Origin: Anaerococcus vaginalis ATCC 51170 | Lineage (GTDB): Bacteria; Bacillota; Clostridia; Tissierellales; Peptoniphilaceae | Reading direction: 5' to 3' | Length of the DNA: 64,000 bases | Assembly: GCF_000163295.1 (NCBI RefSeq) | Contig: NZ_GG700527.1 | Span: forward strand, 1,462,500-1,526,499 | In this document: one piece after another, positions 32,413-40,972 of the stretch | Layout of the letters: every line of letters begins with the position of its first letter | Position numbering within the stretch: position 1 is the stretch's first letter | The notes under the pieces: generated by a model | Databases searched by the model: none | What the model was told of the DNA's origin: nothing | Seen by the model: only the letters and a program-made list of their open reading frames with translations | Position numbers and translations under genes: made by a program

Positions 32413-32448
32413 TTATCTAACAGATAATTTTTGTTATATGAATAACAT
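32413..32448. promoter_or_regulatory. Rex-like operator and a second palindrome before the Fe-alcohol dehydrogenase promoter
   Basis: TTGTTATATGAATAACAT (32431-32448) contains TGTTAT-N4-ATAACA and differs from the clostridial Rex consensus TTGTTAA-N4-TTAACAA at only four of 14 positions or fewer. A second perfect dyad, TTATCT-AAC-AGATAA, lies at 32413-32427. Both sit upstream of the -35. The first is about 27 bases beyond it, farther than most repressor sites. The rest of the 500-base gap (32449-32688) is AT-rich with no gene seen. Confidence 0.45.
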
Positions 32449-32688
32449 TATTAAAATTTATCATAATTTATTATTTAATGTAATTAAATTTTTCGAATTA
32501 TTATCTACTAATTAATACAATTTGGTTTAATTAAATTAATTTTTATTTGAAAAACTATTTACTTTTTATTTTGCAAAATATTTTTTCTAGCCTAAGCAAT
32601 TTTTCGTCAAAATAAATTTTTAATTACCTTCTCTAGCATCTTTTATATTTGGGGATTTTTCTTTTTTATGTCTTCTTTTATAAATTTT

Positions 32689-32731
32689 AAAAAAAATACC
32701 CTCCTTACTGGTTTGTCCAGTAAAGAGGGTA
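32689..32731 (-). terminator. Terminator of the lrgA-to-fixX operon
   Basis: TACCCTCTTTACTGG and CCAGTAAGGAGGGTA form a 15-bp stem with a GU-type mismatch, followed by eight T on the minus strand. It lies about 100 bases past the fixX stop. Confidence 0.92.
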
Positions 32732-32831
32732 CATATCAGATTTTTTACAATGCTGTTTTTTATTTCTAGTCTTATATCGAATTTTATGATTAGTGGATTA
32801 ATTATTCTAATTTTTTCTTATTTTCTTATGT

Positions 32832-33116
32832 TTAGCCTTGTCTAAAAGTTACTCCTACTTCTCCTTGTGGATGTTTCCAATCTTTTACAATTTTTCCATG
32901 TGATAGGATTCTACATGTTCCACATTCTAAGCATCCAAGGTGACTGAAACCAAAAACTCCATCTACATAGGTGTAGCAACCTGCTGGACATGCCATTAAA
33001 AGTTTATTTATTTCTTCTTCATCTTTGTAGTCTGTATCTACATCGATGTGTGAATTATGCTCATCTGTATGGTATATATCAAGACCTAATTTATCTTCTA
33101 TGCTCATTCTTTTCAT
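32832..33116 (-). CDS. fixX: FixX-like ferredoxin
   Basis: The 94-residue protein has CPAGCYTY near residue 43 and CLECGTCR near residue 61, the 4Fe-4S cysteine pattern of FixX ferredoxins, and ends in a YG.GV-like segment (GEVGVTFRQG). FixX partners FixC in carrying electrons from an electron-transfer flavoprotein to quinone. The ATG follows the fixC stop directly and GGAGG lies 8 bases before it, so the two are coupled. It is the last gene of the eleven-gene operon. Confidence 0.93.
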   Translation of the reverse strand: MKRMSIEDKLGLDIYHTDEHNSHIDVDTDYKDEEEINKLLMACPAGCYTYVDGVFGFSHLGCLECGTCRILSHGKIVKDWKHPQGEVGVTFRQG

Positions 33117-34409
33117 TTATAGTGCCTCCATTACTGCGGAAATAAAGTTTGATAATTGTGTTGCGCTCATTCTACTTGCAAGGTCGTTTACTGTTCCCAT
33201 TATAAATCCTTTGGAATCTTCGCCATTTACTTTGAAAGCTCTTTCTGCTACATCGTTAATAATTTCTGGGAAGTCTTTAAAAATTTCTCTTCTGCTTAAT
33301 ATTGTTGGGAATGCCTTGAAAGTATTTAAATCTTTCATTATGAAGCTGTCTTCTAAAAGTTTTTTATAAATTGATAAGCTTTCTTTACTGTAATCTTCTT
33401 TTTCTTTGCTAGCTATTATTGATAGTGCTGCAAGTCTACCACTTTCAATTGCAAAATCCATTCCTCTTACTGTATAACCTAGGTTTACGCAAAAACCTGC
33501 TGCATCTCCTACTACAAGGAAACCATCTCCATATAATTCTGGAATCATATGAATGCCTTCTTCTGGAACAAGGTGTGCTGAATATTCTATTGTTTTTCCA
33601 CCTTTTATAAATGGTGCTACATTATCGTGTTCTTTGAATCTTTCTAACAAATCGTTTATTTTTGTATTTGCATAACCTATATCTGATAATGTTGCAACTA
33701 CTCCGATAGATATGGAATCTTTATTTGTATAAATAAAGCCTCCTCCAAATCCTCCTATGGTTGGATCGCCACATGAAAGCCAGCTCATACCTTCATCGCT
33801 TTCTAGATTAAATCTTTCATTGATTATTTCTTCTGATAATTCAATAACTTCTTTAGCTCCAACTGCTACTTGATGAGGTTCTAGTTCTTTTTTTATTCCT
33901 AATTGTTGAGAAAGTAATGAGTTTACTCCATCAGCTATTATTACTACATCAGCAAATACTTCTTCTCCTGTAGCATCAATACCTACTACTTTTCCATCTT
34001 CTACAAGTAATTTTTCTACTAAAACTCCACTTATTATTGAAACTCCTGCTTCTTCTGCTTTATCTGCTAGGTATTGGTCAAACTTACTATGTAATACTAC
34101 ATAGGATGAATCTTTATCTTTGCCAAGAGCTTTTGATGAAAATCCTATATCAAAAGATGATTTTTCACTCATCATTGATATTTTTTCTTTTACTACTTTT
34201 CTTTCTATCGGAGCTTCTTCGGCAAAATTTGGTATTATTTTTTCTAAACTATGACCATATAACCTGCCTCCTGTCACATTTTTTGCTCCACAATAGTCTC
34301 CTCTTTCAACCAACATAACTTCTAAATCATTTTCTGCTAAAACTATAGCTGCAGATAATCCTGCAACACCGCCTCCTACAATTATAACATCAAATTTATC
34401 TTCACTCAT
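33117..34409 (-). CDS. fixC: FixC-like flavoprotein:quinone oxidoreductase
   Basis: The protein of about 430 residues has VIIVGGGVAGLSAA at the start (FAD), GAKNVTGGRLYG, and GDAAGFCVNLGYTVRGMDFAIESG near residue 310, all characteristic of FixC/ETF-quinone oxidoreductases. It should accept electrons and pass them to a membrane quinone together with FixX. Normally it works with the flavoprotein FixAB, which is not encoded here. The same flavoprotein superfamily includes geranylgeranyl reductases that saturate isoprenoid tails, a possible alternative next to quinone-tail genes. The start at 34409 (MSEDKFDVIIVGGG) has GGGGGA upstream; an in-frame extension of 17 residues overlaps the previous gene. 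Confidence 0.9.
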   Translation of the reverse strand: MSEDKFDVIIVGGGVAGLSAAIVLAENDLEVMLVERGDYCGAKNVTGGRLYGHSLEKIIPNFAEEAPIERKVVKEKISMMSEKSSFDIGFSSKALGKDKDSSYVVLHSKFDQYLADKAEEAGVSIISGVLVEKLLVEDGKVVGIDATGEEVFADVVIIADGVNSLLSQQLGIKKELEPHQVAVGAKEVIELSEEIINERFNLESDEGMSWLSCGDPTIGGFGGGFIYTNKDSISIGVVATLSDIGYANTKINDLLERFKEHDNVAPFIKGGKTIEYSAHLVPEEGIHMIPELYGDGFLVVGDAAGFCVNLGYTVRGMDFAIESGRLAALSIIASKEKEDYSKESLSIYKKLLEDSFIMKDLNTFKAFPTILSRREIFKDFPEIINDVAERAFKVNGEDSKGFIMGTVNDLASRMSATQLSNFISAVMEAL

Positions 34410-34429
34410 TGTTTCCCCCGTGTGTTGAA

Positions 34430-35113
34430 TTATAATTTTTGCCCTTTGATCATTACGCAAGCTCCAAAGAGCATTTTTTTTACTTCAATATTCTCAACTC
34501 CAAATCTTTCACAGATTTTTATTATTTCATTTGGACTGATAAAATTCTTCGTTGATTCATATAGCCACATATAATCTTTATATCTTTTAATACCTCCACC
34601 AAGGACTGGCATTAGATATTTAAAAAATAATTTATAAAATGGTTTTATAATTTTATTTTCTACTGGAAAGGAATCTAATATATATATTCCTTTCTTTCCT
34701 ACTCTAACCATTTCGTTTATTACTTTTTCATAATCATCTGTATTTCTTAAACCAAAAGATATCGTTACATAATCAAATGTTGAATTTTCGTATGGAATAT
34801 TTTTTGCATCTGCCTTTAATAAAGTTATGTTATTTATTTTTTTTGATTTTTCTTTTGATATCCTAAGCATATTTTCTGAAAAATCTACACCAACAACTTT
34901 TGCATCACTTTTTTCAGCTATTTCTATTGCTATATCTCCTGTTCCACAGCAAACATCCAATACTTTTTCATCATTTTTGATATTTTTTAAAATATCCTTT
35001 ACTAATGTTTCTTTCCAACTTTTTTGTAATCCTAGGCTTATCCTATCATTAGCCTTGTCATAATATGGCGAAATTTTTTGAAATATTTCATAAACTTTTT
35101 TGCTTTTCTCCAT
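34430..35113 (-). CDS. menG: UbiE/MenG-type quinone methyltransferase
   Basis: The 227-residue SAM-dependent methyltransferase has the UbiE signatures: F..I.P.YD..N..IS.G....W near the N-terminus, VLDVCCGTGDIAIEIA (SAM motif I), VGVDFSENML, and YVTISFGLRNTDD. UbiE/MenG proteins methylate the quinone ring as the last step of menaquinone synthesis. The adjoining MenA-type gene agrees with that. One base separates it from the prenyltransferase gene. No genes for head-group synthesis are in the window. Confidence 0.92.
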   Translation of the reverse strand: MEKSKKVYEIFQKISPYYDKANDRISLGLQKSWKETLVKDILKNIKNDEKVLDVCCGTGDIAIEIAEKSDAKVVGVDFSENMLRISKEKSKKINNITLLKADAKNIPYENSTFDYVTISFGLRNTDDYEKVINEMVRVGKKGIYILDSFPVENKIIKPFYKLFFKYLMPVLGGGIKRYKDYMWLYESTKNFISPNEIIKICERFGVENIEVKKMLFGACVMIKGQKL

Positions 35114-35114
35114 A

Positions 35115-36035
35115 TTATTCTCCTATTAAACTTATGGCTATTATTACTAAATAACTGAAATTTAATAAAATATTTGTAAGCCCTATATCCATCATTTGCC
35201 TAACTCTATCTTGAGGAAGTAGGCTTGCTGTAAAAATTCTAAATATAAATTTTCTTTTTAAAAAGAATATGATTAAATCTATGATTAAAGCTTTATACCC
35301 TCCAAAATAAAGGACTAGATAGGATTGTGATATAAACCACACTATAATTAATATTTTATATAAAATTCTAATATTTTTCCTACCCATAACAACAGCAAGT
35401 GTATTTCTATTTGCTTTTTTATCTTTCTCTATATCACTTGAATTGTTGCTCATCATAATTAATGAAATCCCTATTATAAAAGGCATTGCATATCCCATAA
35501 TTGTAAAATCAATTTTTTCTGAAATCACGCTAAATACACCGATAGGTATTAATCCTCCCATTACTATTCCACTAAATACTTCTCCTACTGGAAGATATGA
35601 AATAGGGAAAGGTCCCATTGAATAATTTAAAACCGTTATTACTCCGATTATCCCTATGATGATACTTTTATAATTTATACTTTCTAAAGTTAAAAGTCCA
35701 AACACAATTCCAATCGTTAGAAAAAATAGCCCTAAATTTCTAACGTTTTCTGGTCTAATACAATTATAGAACATAATATTATCAGATTCTTTTAAGTTAT
35801 CTTCCTTACTATCTACTCCATTTATGAAATCACTATAATCGTTTATAGTATTTACGGATGATTGTAGGAAAACACACGATAAAACCAAACCCAAAGACCT
35901 TAATAAACTTATGGAATATCCTGATTTTATCAGCATCAAAATCCCAAAAATCGAAGGAATAATAGATGCTACAAATGATTTTGGATTTGCAAAATTAATT
36001 ATGTTTTTTAATGTCATCTTTTGATAAGTTTTCAT
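35115..36035 (-). CDS. menA: MenA-type UbiA-family prenyltransferase
   Basis: The 306-residue integral membrane enzyme has about nine helices and the two Asp-rich, magnesium-binding motifs of UbiA proteins: NDYSDFINGVD near residue 65 and SSDIEKDKKANRNTLA near residue 198. The NDxxDxxxGxD form and the ASIIPSIFG segment resemble 1,4-dihydroxy-2-naphthoate prenyltransferase (MenA) more than ubiquinone UbiA. It would attach a polyprenyl chain to a quinone head group. Its start overlaps the stop of the polyprenyl diphosphate synthase by one base. The aromatic acceptor is inferred. Confidence 0.87.
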   Translation of the reverse strand: MKTYQKMTLKNIINFANPKSFVASIIPSIFGILMLIKSGYSISLLRSLGLVLSCVFLQSSVNTINDYSDFINGVDSKEDNLKESDNIMFYNCIRPENVRNLGLFFLTIGIVFGLLTLESINYKSIIIGIIGVITVLNYSMGPFPISYLPVGEVFSGIVMGGLIPIGVFSVISEKIDFTIMGYAMPFIIGISLIMMSNNSSDIEKDKKANRNTLAVVMGRKNIRILYKILIIVWFISQSYLVLYFGGYKALIIDLIIFFLKRKFIFRIFTASLLPQDRVRQMMDIGLTNILLNFSYLVIIAISLIGE

Positions 36036-37036
36036 TAGTTCTTCTCTATCTTATCTAAAATCTTATATAAGTAATCAGATTCTCTAATTGGAAGACTTGC
36101 TAGTATCAACCTATTTTTATCGGCAAACTCCTTGATTTTTTTTGAACTTAAAATACAAGCTTTTGATTCTATGAGTAATTGCCTTAATGTAAGTAATTCG
36201 TCATAATTAAGACTTACTTCTTTGTTTTTATTGAGCAGCTTATATATTTCATCTCCATACTTGTCATCATTCATGCTGGATAATAAAGGATATGTGTATA
36301 CTCCTTCTTTTACATCAACAAACTCTCCTTTTCCTGTTTCATCTTTACTTGAGAATAAATCTAAAATGTCATCTTTCAATTGAAACATCAAGCCTAAGTT
36401 TTTTCCAAATTCAACCATTTTATTAATATCAATTTGATTGAATCCAGCATTTTTCGCTCCAAAATAACAAACTGTTTTAAAAAATGAAGCAGTTTTTCCG
36501 CAAATATTTTCAAAATATTCTTTTTCACTAATATCTAGTCTGTATTTTATTAGATTTTGACCAACTTCACCATTGCACATATCTCTAATAGTGTCAGATA
36601 TTATAGAAATTTCTTCGACAAGTCCTTTTTTTGCCAAGTAACTAAATACTTTAGATATCATATAGTCGCCTGCAAATACGGCTACATCTTTGCCATATTT
36701 TGATTGGATTGACCTATGTGATCTTCTAATTAGCGAATCGTCTATTATATCATCATGAATAAGTGATGCAAGATGAGTTATTTCTACTGCAGCGCATTGA
36801 CTAATTATTTTATCTGAAATTTGGTTTTCTCCCATCAGGCTTATATAAATCAAAAGCTTTGTTCTAATCATCTTTCCGCTAGAAATCAAAGTATTCTCAA
36901 TAATATTATAGAGCTTTTGGCTTTGCTTGTAATCTCCTAAGATTTCTCTCATTTCTACAAGTGTTTTATCAATTAAATAATCTATAATAGTTTGCTTTGA
37001 TTCTTTTGCTAAACATTCACTTATTGCAAAATTCAT
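36035..37036 (-). CDS. Polyprenyl diphosphate synthase (long-chain)
   Basis: The 333-residue trans-isoprenyl synthase has the first Asp-rich motif in LIHDDIIDDSLIRR near residue 93 and the second in QLKDDILDLFSSKDETGKG near residue 220. GKMIRTKLL and CNGEVGQNL fit the long-chain group (hepta- to decaprenyl). It supplies the side chain for the MenA-type enzyme encoded next. It overlaps that gene by one base and follows the LutB-LutA fusion gene by two bases. The product chain length cannot be read reliably. Confidence 0.93.
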   Translation of the reverse strand: MNFAISECLAKESKQTIIDYLIDKTLVEMREILGDYKQSQKLYNIIENTLISSGKMIRTKLLIYISLMGENQISDKIISQCAAVEITHLASLIHDDIIDDSLIRRSHRSIQSKYGKDVAVFAGDYMISKVFSYLAKKGLVEEISIISDTIRDMCNGEVGQNLIKYRLDISEKEYFENICGKTASFFKTVCYFGAKNAGFNQIDINKMVEFGKNLGLMFQLKDDILDLFSSKDETGKGEFVDVKEGVYTYPLLSSMNDDKYGDEIYKLLNKNKEVSLNYDELLTLRQLLIESKACILSSKKIKEFADKNRLILASLPIRESDYLYKILDKIEKN

Positions 37037-37038
37037 TT

Positions 37039-39198
37039 TTAGATTAATCCTCTCTTTTCAGATATTATTTCTGAAGTGTGTTTTACCTTAATATCAAGAC
37101 CTTCTGCTTCAAGTCCTCCTCTAATTTGCATCATACAACCTGGACAATCCACAGCAACCACATCTGCTCCAGAATTTTTGATATTTTCTATTTTGTTTTT
37201 TAATATTTTTGATGAAATATCTGGATATAAAACATTATAAGATCCTGCAAATCCACAGCAGTTATCGCTATCTTCCATCTCAACAAATTCTACGCCTTCT
37301 GTATTTTTAAGTAAATCTCTAGGTTCTTCATAAACTCCCAAAGTTCTCTTTAAATGGCATGAATCATGGTAAGTAACTTTTACTTCTTTTCCATCTACTG
37401 CATTTACTTTGTCATCTTTTTCATGGAATAATTTACAAAAATCTACGCATTTTTCTCCCAAAACTTTTGCTCTTTCATACATTTCACTTCCTTGTTCAAA
37501 GAAATCTTTGTAAGATTGAAGTTGATGAGTACATGATGGGCAAGCAAGAAGAATATAATCGTATTTCTCTGCATCCATGGCTTTTATATTTATTTCCGCT
37601 TCTTTTCTAGCATTTTCAACATCACCCATATTGCTTGCAGGACAACCACAACAAGCTTGACCTAGAGGAAACTCTACTTTGTATCCTATTGAGTTCATAT
37701 TTTTAATCAAAGATTTAGCTGTATCAACATATACAAAATCAAGTAAACAACCAGCAAATAAAGCCACTGTTCCTTTTTGATTTTCTACATTTTGTTCAAT
37801 TTCATCAAAAATATCTCTAAGTGGAACTTTTGCTATTGATGGTAGAACTTTTCCTCCAGTCATTCCTGATACGAAATCTGGAAGATGTCTAATCATTGTG
37901 TCGCCCTTAGTAAATGGCTCTTGAGCAATAGATGCAATTCTTAATAATGAATGGAAAAGTTTCCTATCTGTTACTGCATCTAATGCAAATTTCTTTATTG
38001 GATCTGGATTTTCCTTAACGTGTTCTTCTCTAACTTTCATTATCATTTCAGCTATCGGAAGTCCACCACCACAAACTTCATTACATCTACCACATTGTAG
38101 ACATACACTTTCTATTTCATTTGCTCTATCTTTATCAATTAAGAAGTGAGTTAAAAGTGTTCCTATTCCTCCAGTATAAACATTGGAACCATATACGTGT
38201 CCTCCTACTAAAGCAAAGGCTGGACATACATCAAGACAAGCTCCGCATCTAATACAGTTAAATATTTCTCTATAACCCTCTTGAGCCAATATTTCTCTTC
38301 TGCCTGGATCATCTATAATCAAACAATAGAATCCTTTTTCTTCTTTTGTATCACTTTCTTTGTCAGTAGTTACTTCACAAGCACCTGTATACAATGATAA
38401 GTAAGCTGTAATTCTTTGTGCAGTACCATTACGAGGGAGAGCTTTAAAAATCCATCTAGCATCAGAAATTGAATTTACAAATTTTTCTATTCCAAATATA
38501 TACAAATGATTTTTTGGAAGGGTTCCTACCATTCTACCATTACCTTCATTTGTCATTGTAAATACTGTTCCAGTTTCAGCAACTGCAACATTTGCTCCTG
38601 AAACTCCTAAATCTGCATTTTTAAACTTATCTCTCATAACTCTTCTTGAAGTTTTTACTTCTTCAGATATTATAGGTTCGTGTTTAGTTTTAGTGTATTC
38701 TGAAAAATAGTCTGCAACTTGTTCCTTATTTAAATGCAAGGCTGGCATAACCATATGTACTGGGCTATTTCCTTCAAGTGAAATAATAAATTCTCCCAAA
38801 TCAGTTTCTTGGCAATCTACACCATTATCTTTTAGTATCTTATTAAAATGAATTTCTTCAGAACACATTGATTTAGATTTTACGGCTGTTTTTATGTCTT
38901 TTTCTTTTAAAAAGTTTTCAACCCATTTTGCAGCTTCTTCTTTGTTTTTTACTACAACAACGTGTCCGCCTCTTGCCTCGCAATTCTTTTTGAATTCACT
39001 TATCATTTCATCAACGTGCTCAGCAGCAAATGTTTTTACTCTTTTTATAGCTTGTTGAGTTTCTTTAAAATCAATTCCTTGATAAGAATTTAGTCTTCTT
39101 TTTGGATAAGTCTTACAAAAATTTCCGAGGGTTCTACCTAAAGTTGCATTGTCTAACGCATCTTTTATCTCTTCTTTTAAACTAATATTATCAACCAT
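37039..39198 (-). CDS. LutB-LutA fusion: LUD, 2x[4Fe-4S] and CCG-domain lactate-oxidising subunit
   Basis: The 719-residue protein combines two subunits that are separate in Bacillus LutABC. Residues about 1-300 form the LutB LUD domain (LGVSGANVAVAETGTVFT). Two ferredoxin motifs follow, CIRCGACLDVCP and CLQCGRCNEVC (about 317-385). From about 470 to the end lies the LutA-type double CCG domain (GQACCGCPASNMGD with CPSC; DNCCGFAGSYNV with CPGC). The same fused form occurs in the lactate locus of Desulfovibrio. It should oxidise L-lactate or a related 2-hydroxyacid together with LutC and hand electrons to a carrier. Quinone-tail genes begin two bases downstream, which supports a quinone acceptor. 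Confidence 0.9.
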   Translation of the reverse strand: MVDNISLKEEIKDALDNATLGRTLGNFCKTYPKRRLNSYQGIDFKETQQAIKRVKTFAAEHVDEMISEFKKNCEARGGHVVVVKNKEEAAKWVENFLKEKDIKTAVKSKSMCSEEIHFNKILKDNGVDCQETDLGEFIISLEGNSPVHMVMPALHLNKEQVADYFSEYTKTKHEPIISEEVKTSRRVMRDKFKNADLGVSGANVAVAETGTVFTMTNEGNGRMVGTLPKNHLYIFGIEKFVNSISDARWIFKALPRNGTAQRITAYLSLYTGACEVTTDKESDTKEEKGFYCLIIDDPGRREILAQEGYREIFNCIRCGACLDVCPAFALVGGHVYGSNVYTGGIGTLLTHFLIDKDRANEIESVCLQCGRCNEVCGGGLPIAEMIMKVREEHVKENPDPIKKFALDAVTDRKLFHSLLRIASIAQEPFTKGDTMIRHLPDFVSGMTGGKVLPSIAKVPLRDIFDEIEQNVENQKGTVALFAGCLLDFVYVDTAKSLIKNMNSIGYKVEFPLGQACCGCPASNMGDVENARKEAEINIKAMDAEKYDYILLACPSCTHQLQSYKDFFEQGSEMYERAKVLGEKCVDFCKLFHEKDDKVNAVDGKEVKVTYHDSCHLKRTLGVYEEPRDLLKNTEGVEFVEMEDSDNCCGFAGSYNVLYPDISSKILKNKIENIKNSGADVVAVDCPGCMMQIRGGLEAEGLDIKVKHTSEIISEKRGLI

Positions 39199-39224
39199 AT
39201 TAATCTCCTCTTATAATCTTAAAC

Positions 39225-39776
39225 CTATAGATCTGTAACTATCACTATACTCATTTGCAAAGGACCATGAACACCAACCGTACTTACGCACTCTATATCT
39301 GCTGTCCTTGAAGGGCCTGTTATAAAACCTACATATTTTGGGAAAGGTTTTAATTCGGATAGTTTGTCAAACATATCATCATAACTTTCCACAATTGTTG
39401 AGCCTTTAACTATTCCTATATAATAATCTGGCATAATAGCCATAAGCCTAGCATCTACTTCATCACTTGCTTGTACAACAGAACCAAGCTCAGCCACTCC
39501 ATAAGCAACTTCTGTTATTCCGCCTTTAGCTGTTTCGCTGTTTAGTCTAATATGATCAGTATAAACTGTAATATCATTTTTTCTAAAAGCTTCAACTACT
39601 CCTGCTTCTTTTGCAAGCTCTGTTTCCAACATACAAGTTGATTCTATTCCATTGTCTTTATAAATATTTACAAGTGTCTCTGCTAAATCATTCTTACTTG
39701 TTTTATAACAAGTACCATTAACACTTTCTAAATTTTTTGCAAAAGTGTCAAATAATTCTATTTTATTTTCTATCAT
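39225..39776 (-). CDS. lutC: LutC-like LUD-domain subunit
   Basis: The 183-residue protein is a stand-alone LUD domain. GITEVAYGVAELGSVVQ near residue 88 and the end GFITGPSRTADIECVSTVGVHGP are the conserved LutC/YkgG signatures. It is a subunit of the lactate-utilisation complex with the fused iron-sulfur protein encoded 26 bases downstream. Its own catalytic contribution is not settled in the family. Confidence 0.92.
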   Translation of the reverse strand: MIENKIELFDTFAKNLESVNGTCYKTSKNDLAETLVNIYKDNGIESTCMLETELAKEAGVVEAFRKNDITVYTDHIRLNSETAKGGITEVAYGVAELGSVVQASDEVDARLMAIMPDYYIGIVKGSTIVESYDDMFDKLSELKPFPKYVGFITGPSRTADIECVSTVGVHGPLQMSIVIVTDL

Positions 39777-39808
39777 TTACGACCTCTCATTTTTTATTTT
39801 TACATATT

Positions 39809-40972
39809 CTAGTCATAATCCATTACAACTCTAAGCTTGGTATCTTGCAAAGAAAATGAGCTTATTTTCCTTGAAGATATATTATCTGCCAACTTAAATC
39901 TTCTTTTATAATTTAAGTAAGAAACTTCTAAATCATTTCCTATTTTTCTAACTTCTACCTCCTCTTCTTTAGCATATTTCAAATCTATTACAATAATCTT
40001 ACTAGCTTTTTCTTCTATGATATAAAACGCTTTATCATTAACGAAAATATCTTCTAGTTTAAGATTTTTAAATATCTTATCATGCAACTTGTTTAAGGCT
40101 TTTAACCCGATAACTTCATAATCTTGTAAGTGAATCTTAAAAACTTTTTTTTCTTTAAAAAATTCTTCTATTTTTATAATATTTGTTTTATCTTCATCTA
40201 ATAGATTTCCATAAGAAGATTGTTGAATTTCTTCTGGATATATCATATTAATAAACACGCAATCCGATAAAAATCCATACATATTTATAAGGCTATAAGA
40301 TCTAAAAGTTTCATTTGCTATAACTTTATTTGCCTTGCTTATAAATCTGATTGTTGTTATATTTGGATTTTGTAATATACGTTCAAGTTCGTATAATTTT
40401 TTTGATAAACTTATAAACTCATCAAATACAATATCTTTTGGTTTTTTAACGTCTGTTCTTTTTTCAATAAAGCTTCCAAAAATACTATTAAACTTCTTAA
40501 CTAATGGTACTAATGAATCCGACAAATTATTAAACTTTTCTCCAGTCGATAGCAGGGATATTGTTTCACCACTAGGCCCACAATCAACAATTAAAACATC
40601 AAACTTTCCTTCTTTATAAATTTCTAAAATTTTAAGTAGAGAAAATACATCATCAAATCCAGGAAGAAGTGACAACTCATCTAGCTGTATTTCTGTTGTT
40701 ACACTTTCTTTTACAAGCTCTCTCATATAAGAGCTTATATTTCCCCACGCTTTTTTACTTTCTTTGATGGGATTAATCTCAAGTCCGTAAAGATTATTTG
40801 CTATCTGCTTGGGACTATCATTTAATTTTTCTTCAAACAAATCACTTAAACTATGAGCAAGATCACTACTTATAACTAAAGTTTTATATCTTTTGGAAAT
40901 ATTTATAGCTGTTAGCGCTGAAATTGTAGTTTTTCCAACTCCACCCTTGCCAGTATTTATAATAATTCTCAT
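39809..40972 (-). CDS. ArsA/Get3-type ATPase, second of a tandem pair
   Basis: The 387-residue protein has the deviant P-loop NTGKGGVGKTT at residues 6-16, switch I LSSDLAHSLSDLF near residue 36, and DCGPSGETISLL near residue 118 where arsenite ATPases have DTAPTGHT. A C-terminal domain of about 90 residues ends SRKISSFSLQDTKLRVVMDYD. It lacks the three arsenite-binding cysteines of ArsA and the CxxC of Get3, and has no membrane segment. No arsB, arsC or arsR gene is nearby, so arsenic resistance is unlikely. It overlaps the first ATPase gene by four bases, pointing to a heterodimer. The function is unknown. Confidence 0.8.
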   Translation of the reverse strand: MRIIINTGKGGVGKTTISALTAINISKRYKTLVISSDLAHSLSDLFEEKLNDSPKQIANNLYGLEINPIKESKKAWGNISSYMRELVKESVTTEIQLDELSLLPGFDDVFSLLKILEIYKEGKFDVLIVDCGPSGETISLLSTGEKFNNLSDSLVPLVKKFNSIFGSFIEKRTDVKKPKDIVFDEFISLSKKLYELERILQNPNITTIRFISKANKVIANETFRSYSLINMYGFLSDCVFINMIYPEEIQQSSYGNLLDEDKTNIIKIEEFFKEKKVFKIHLQDYEVIGLKALNKLHDKIFKNLKLEDIFVNDKAFYIIEEKASKIIVIDLKYAKEEEVEVRKIGNDLEVSYLNYKRRFKLADNISSRKISSFSLQDTKLRVVMDYD

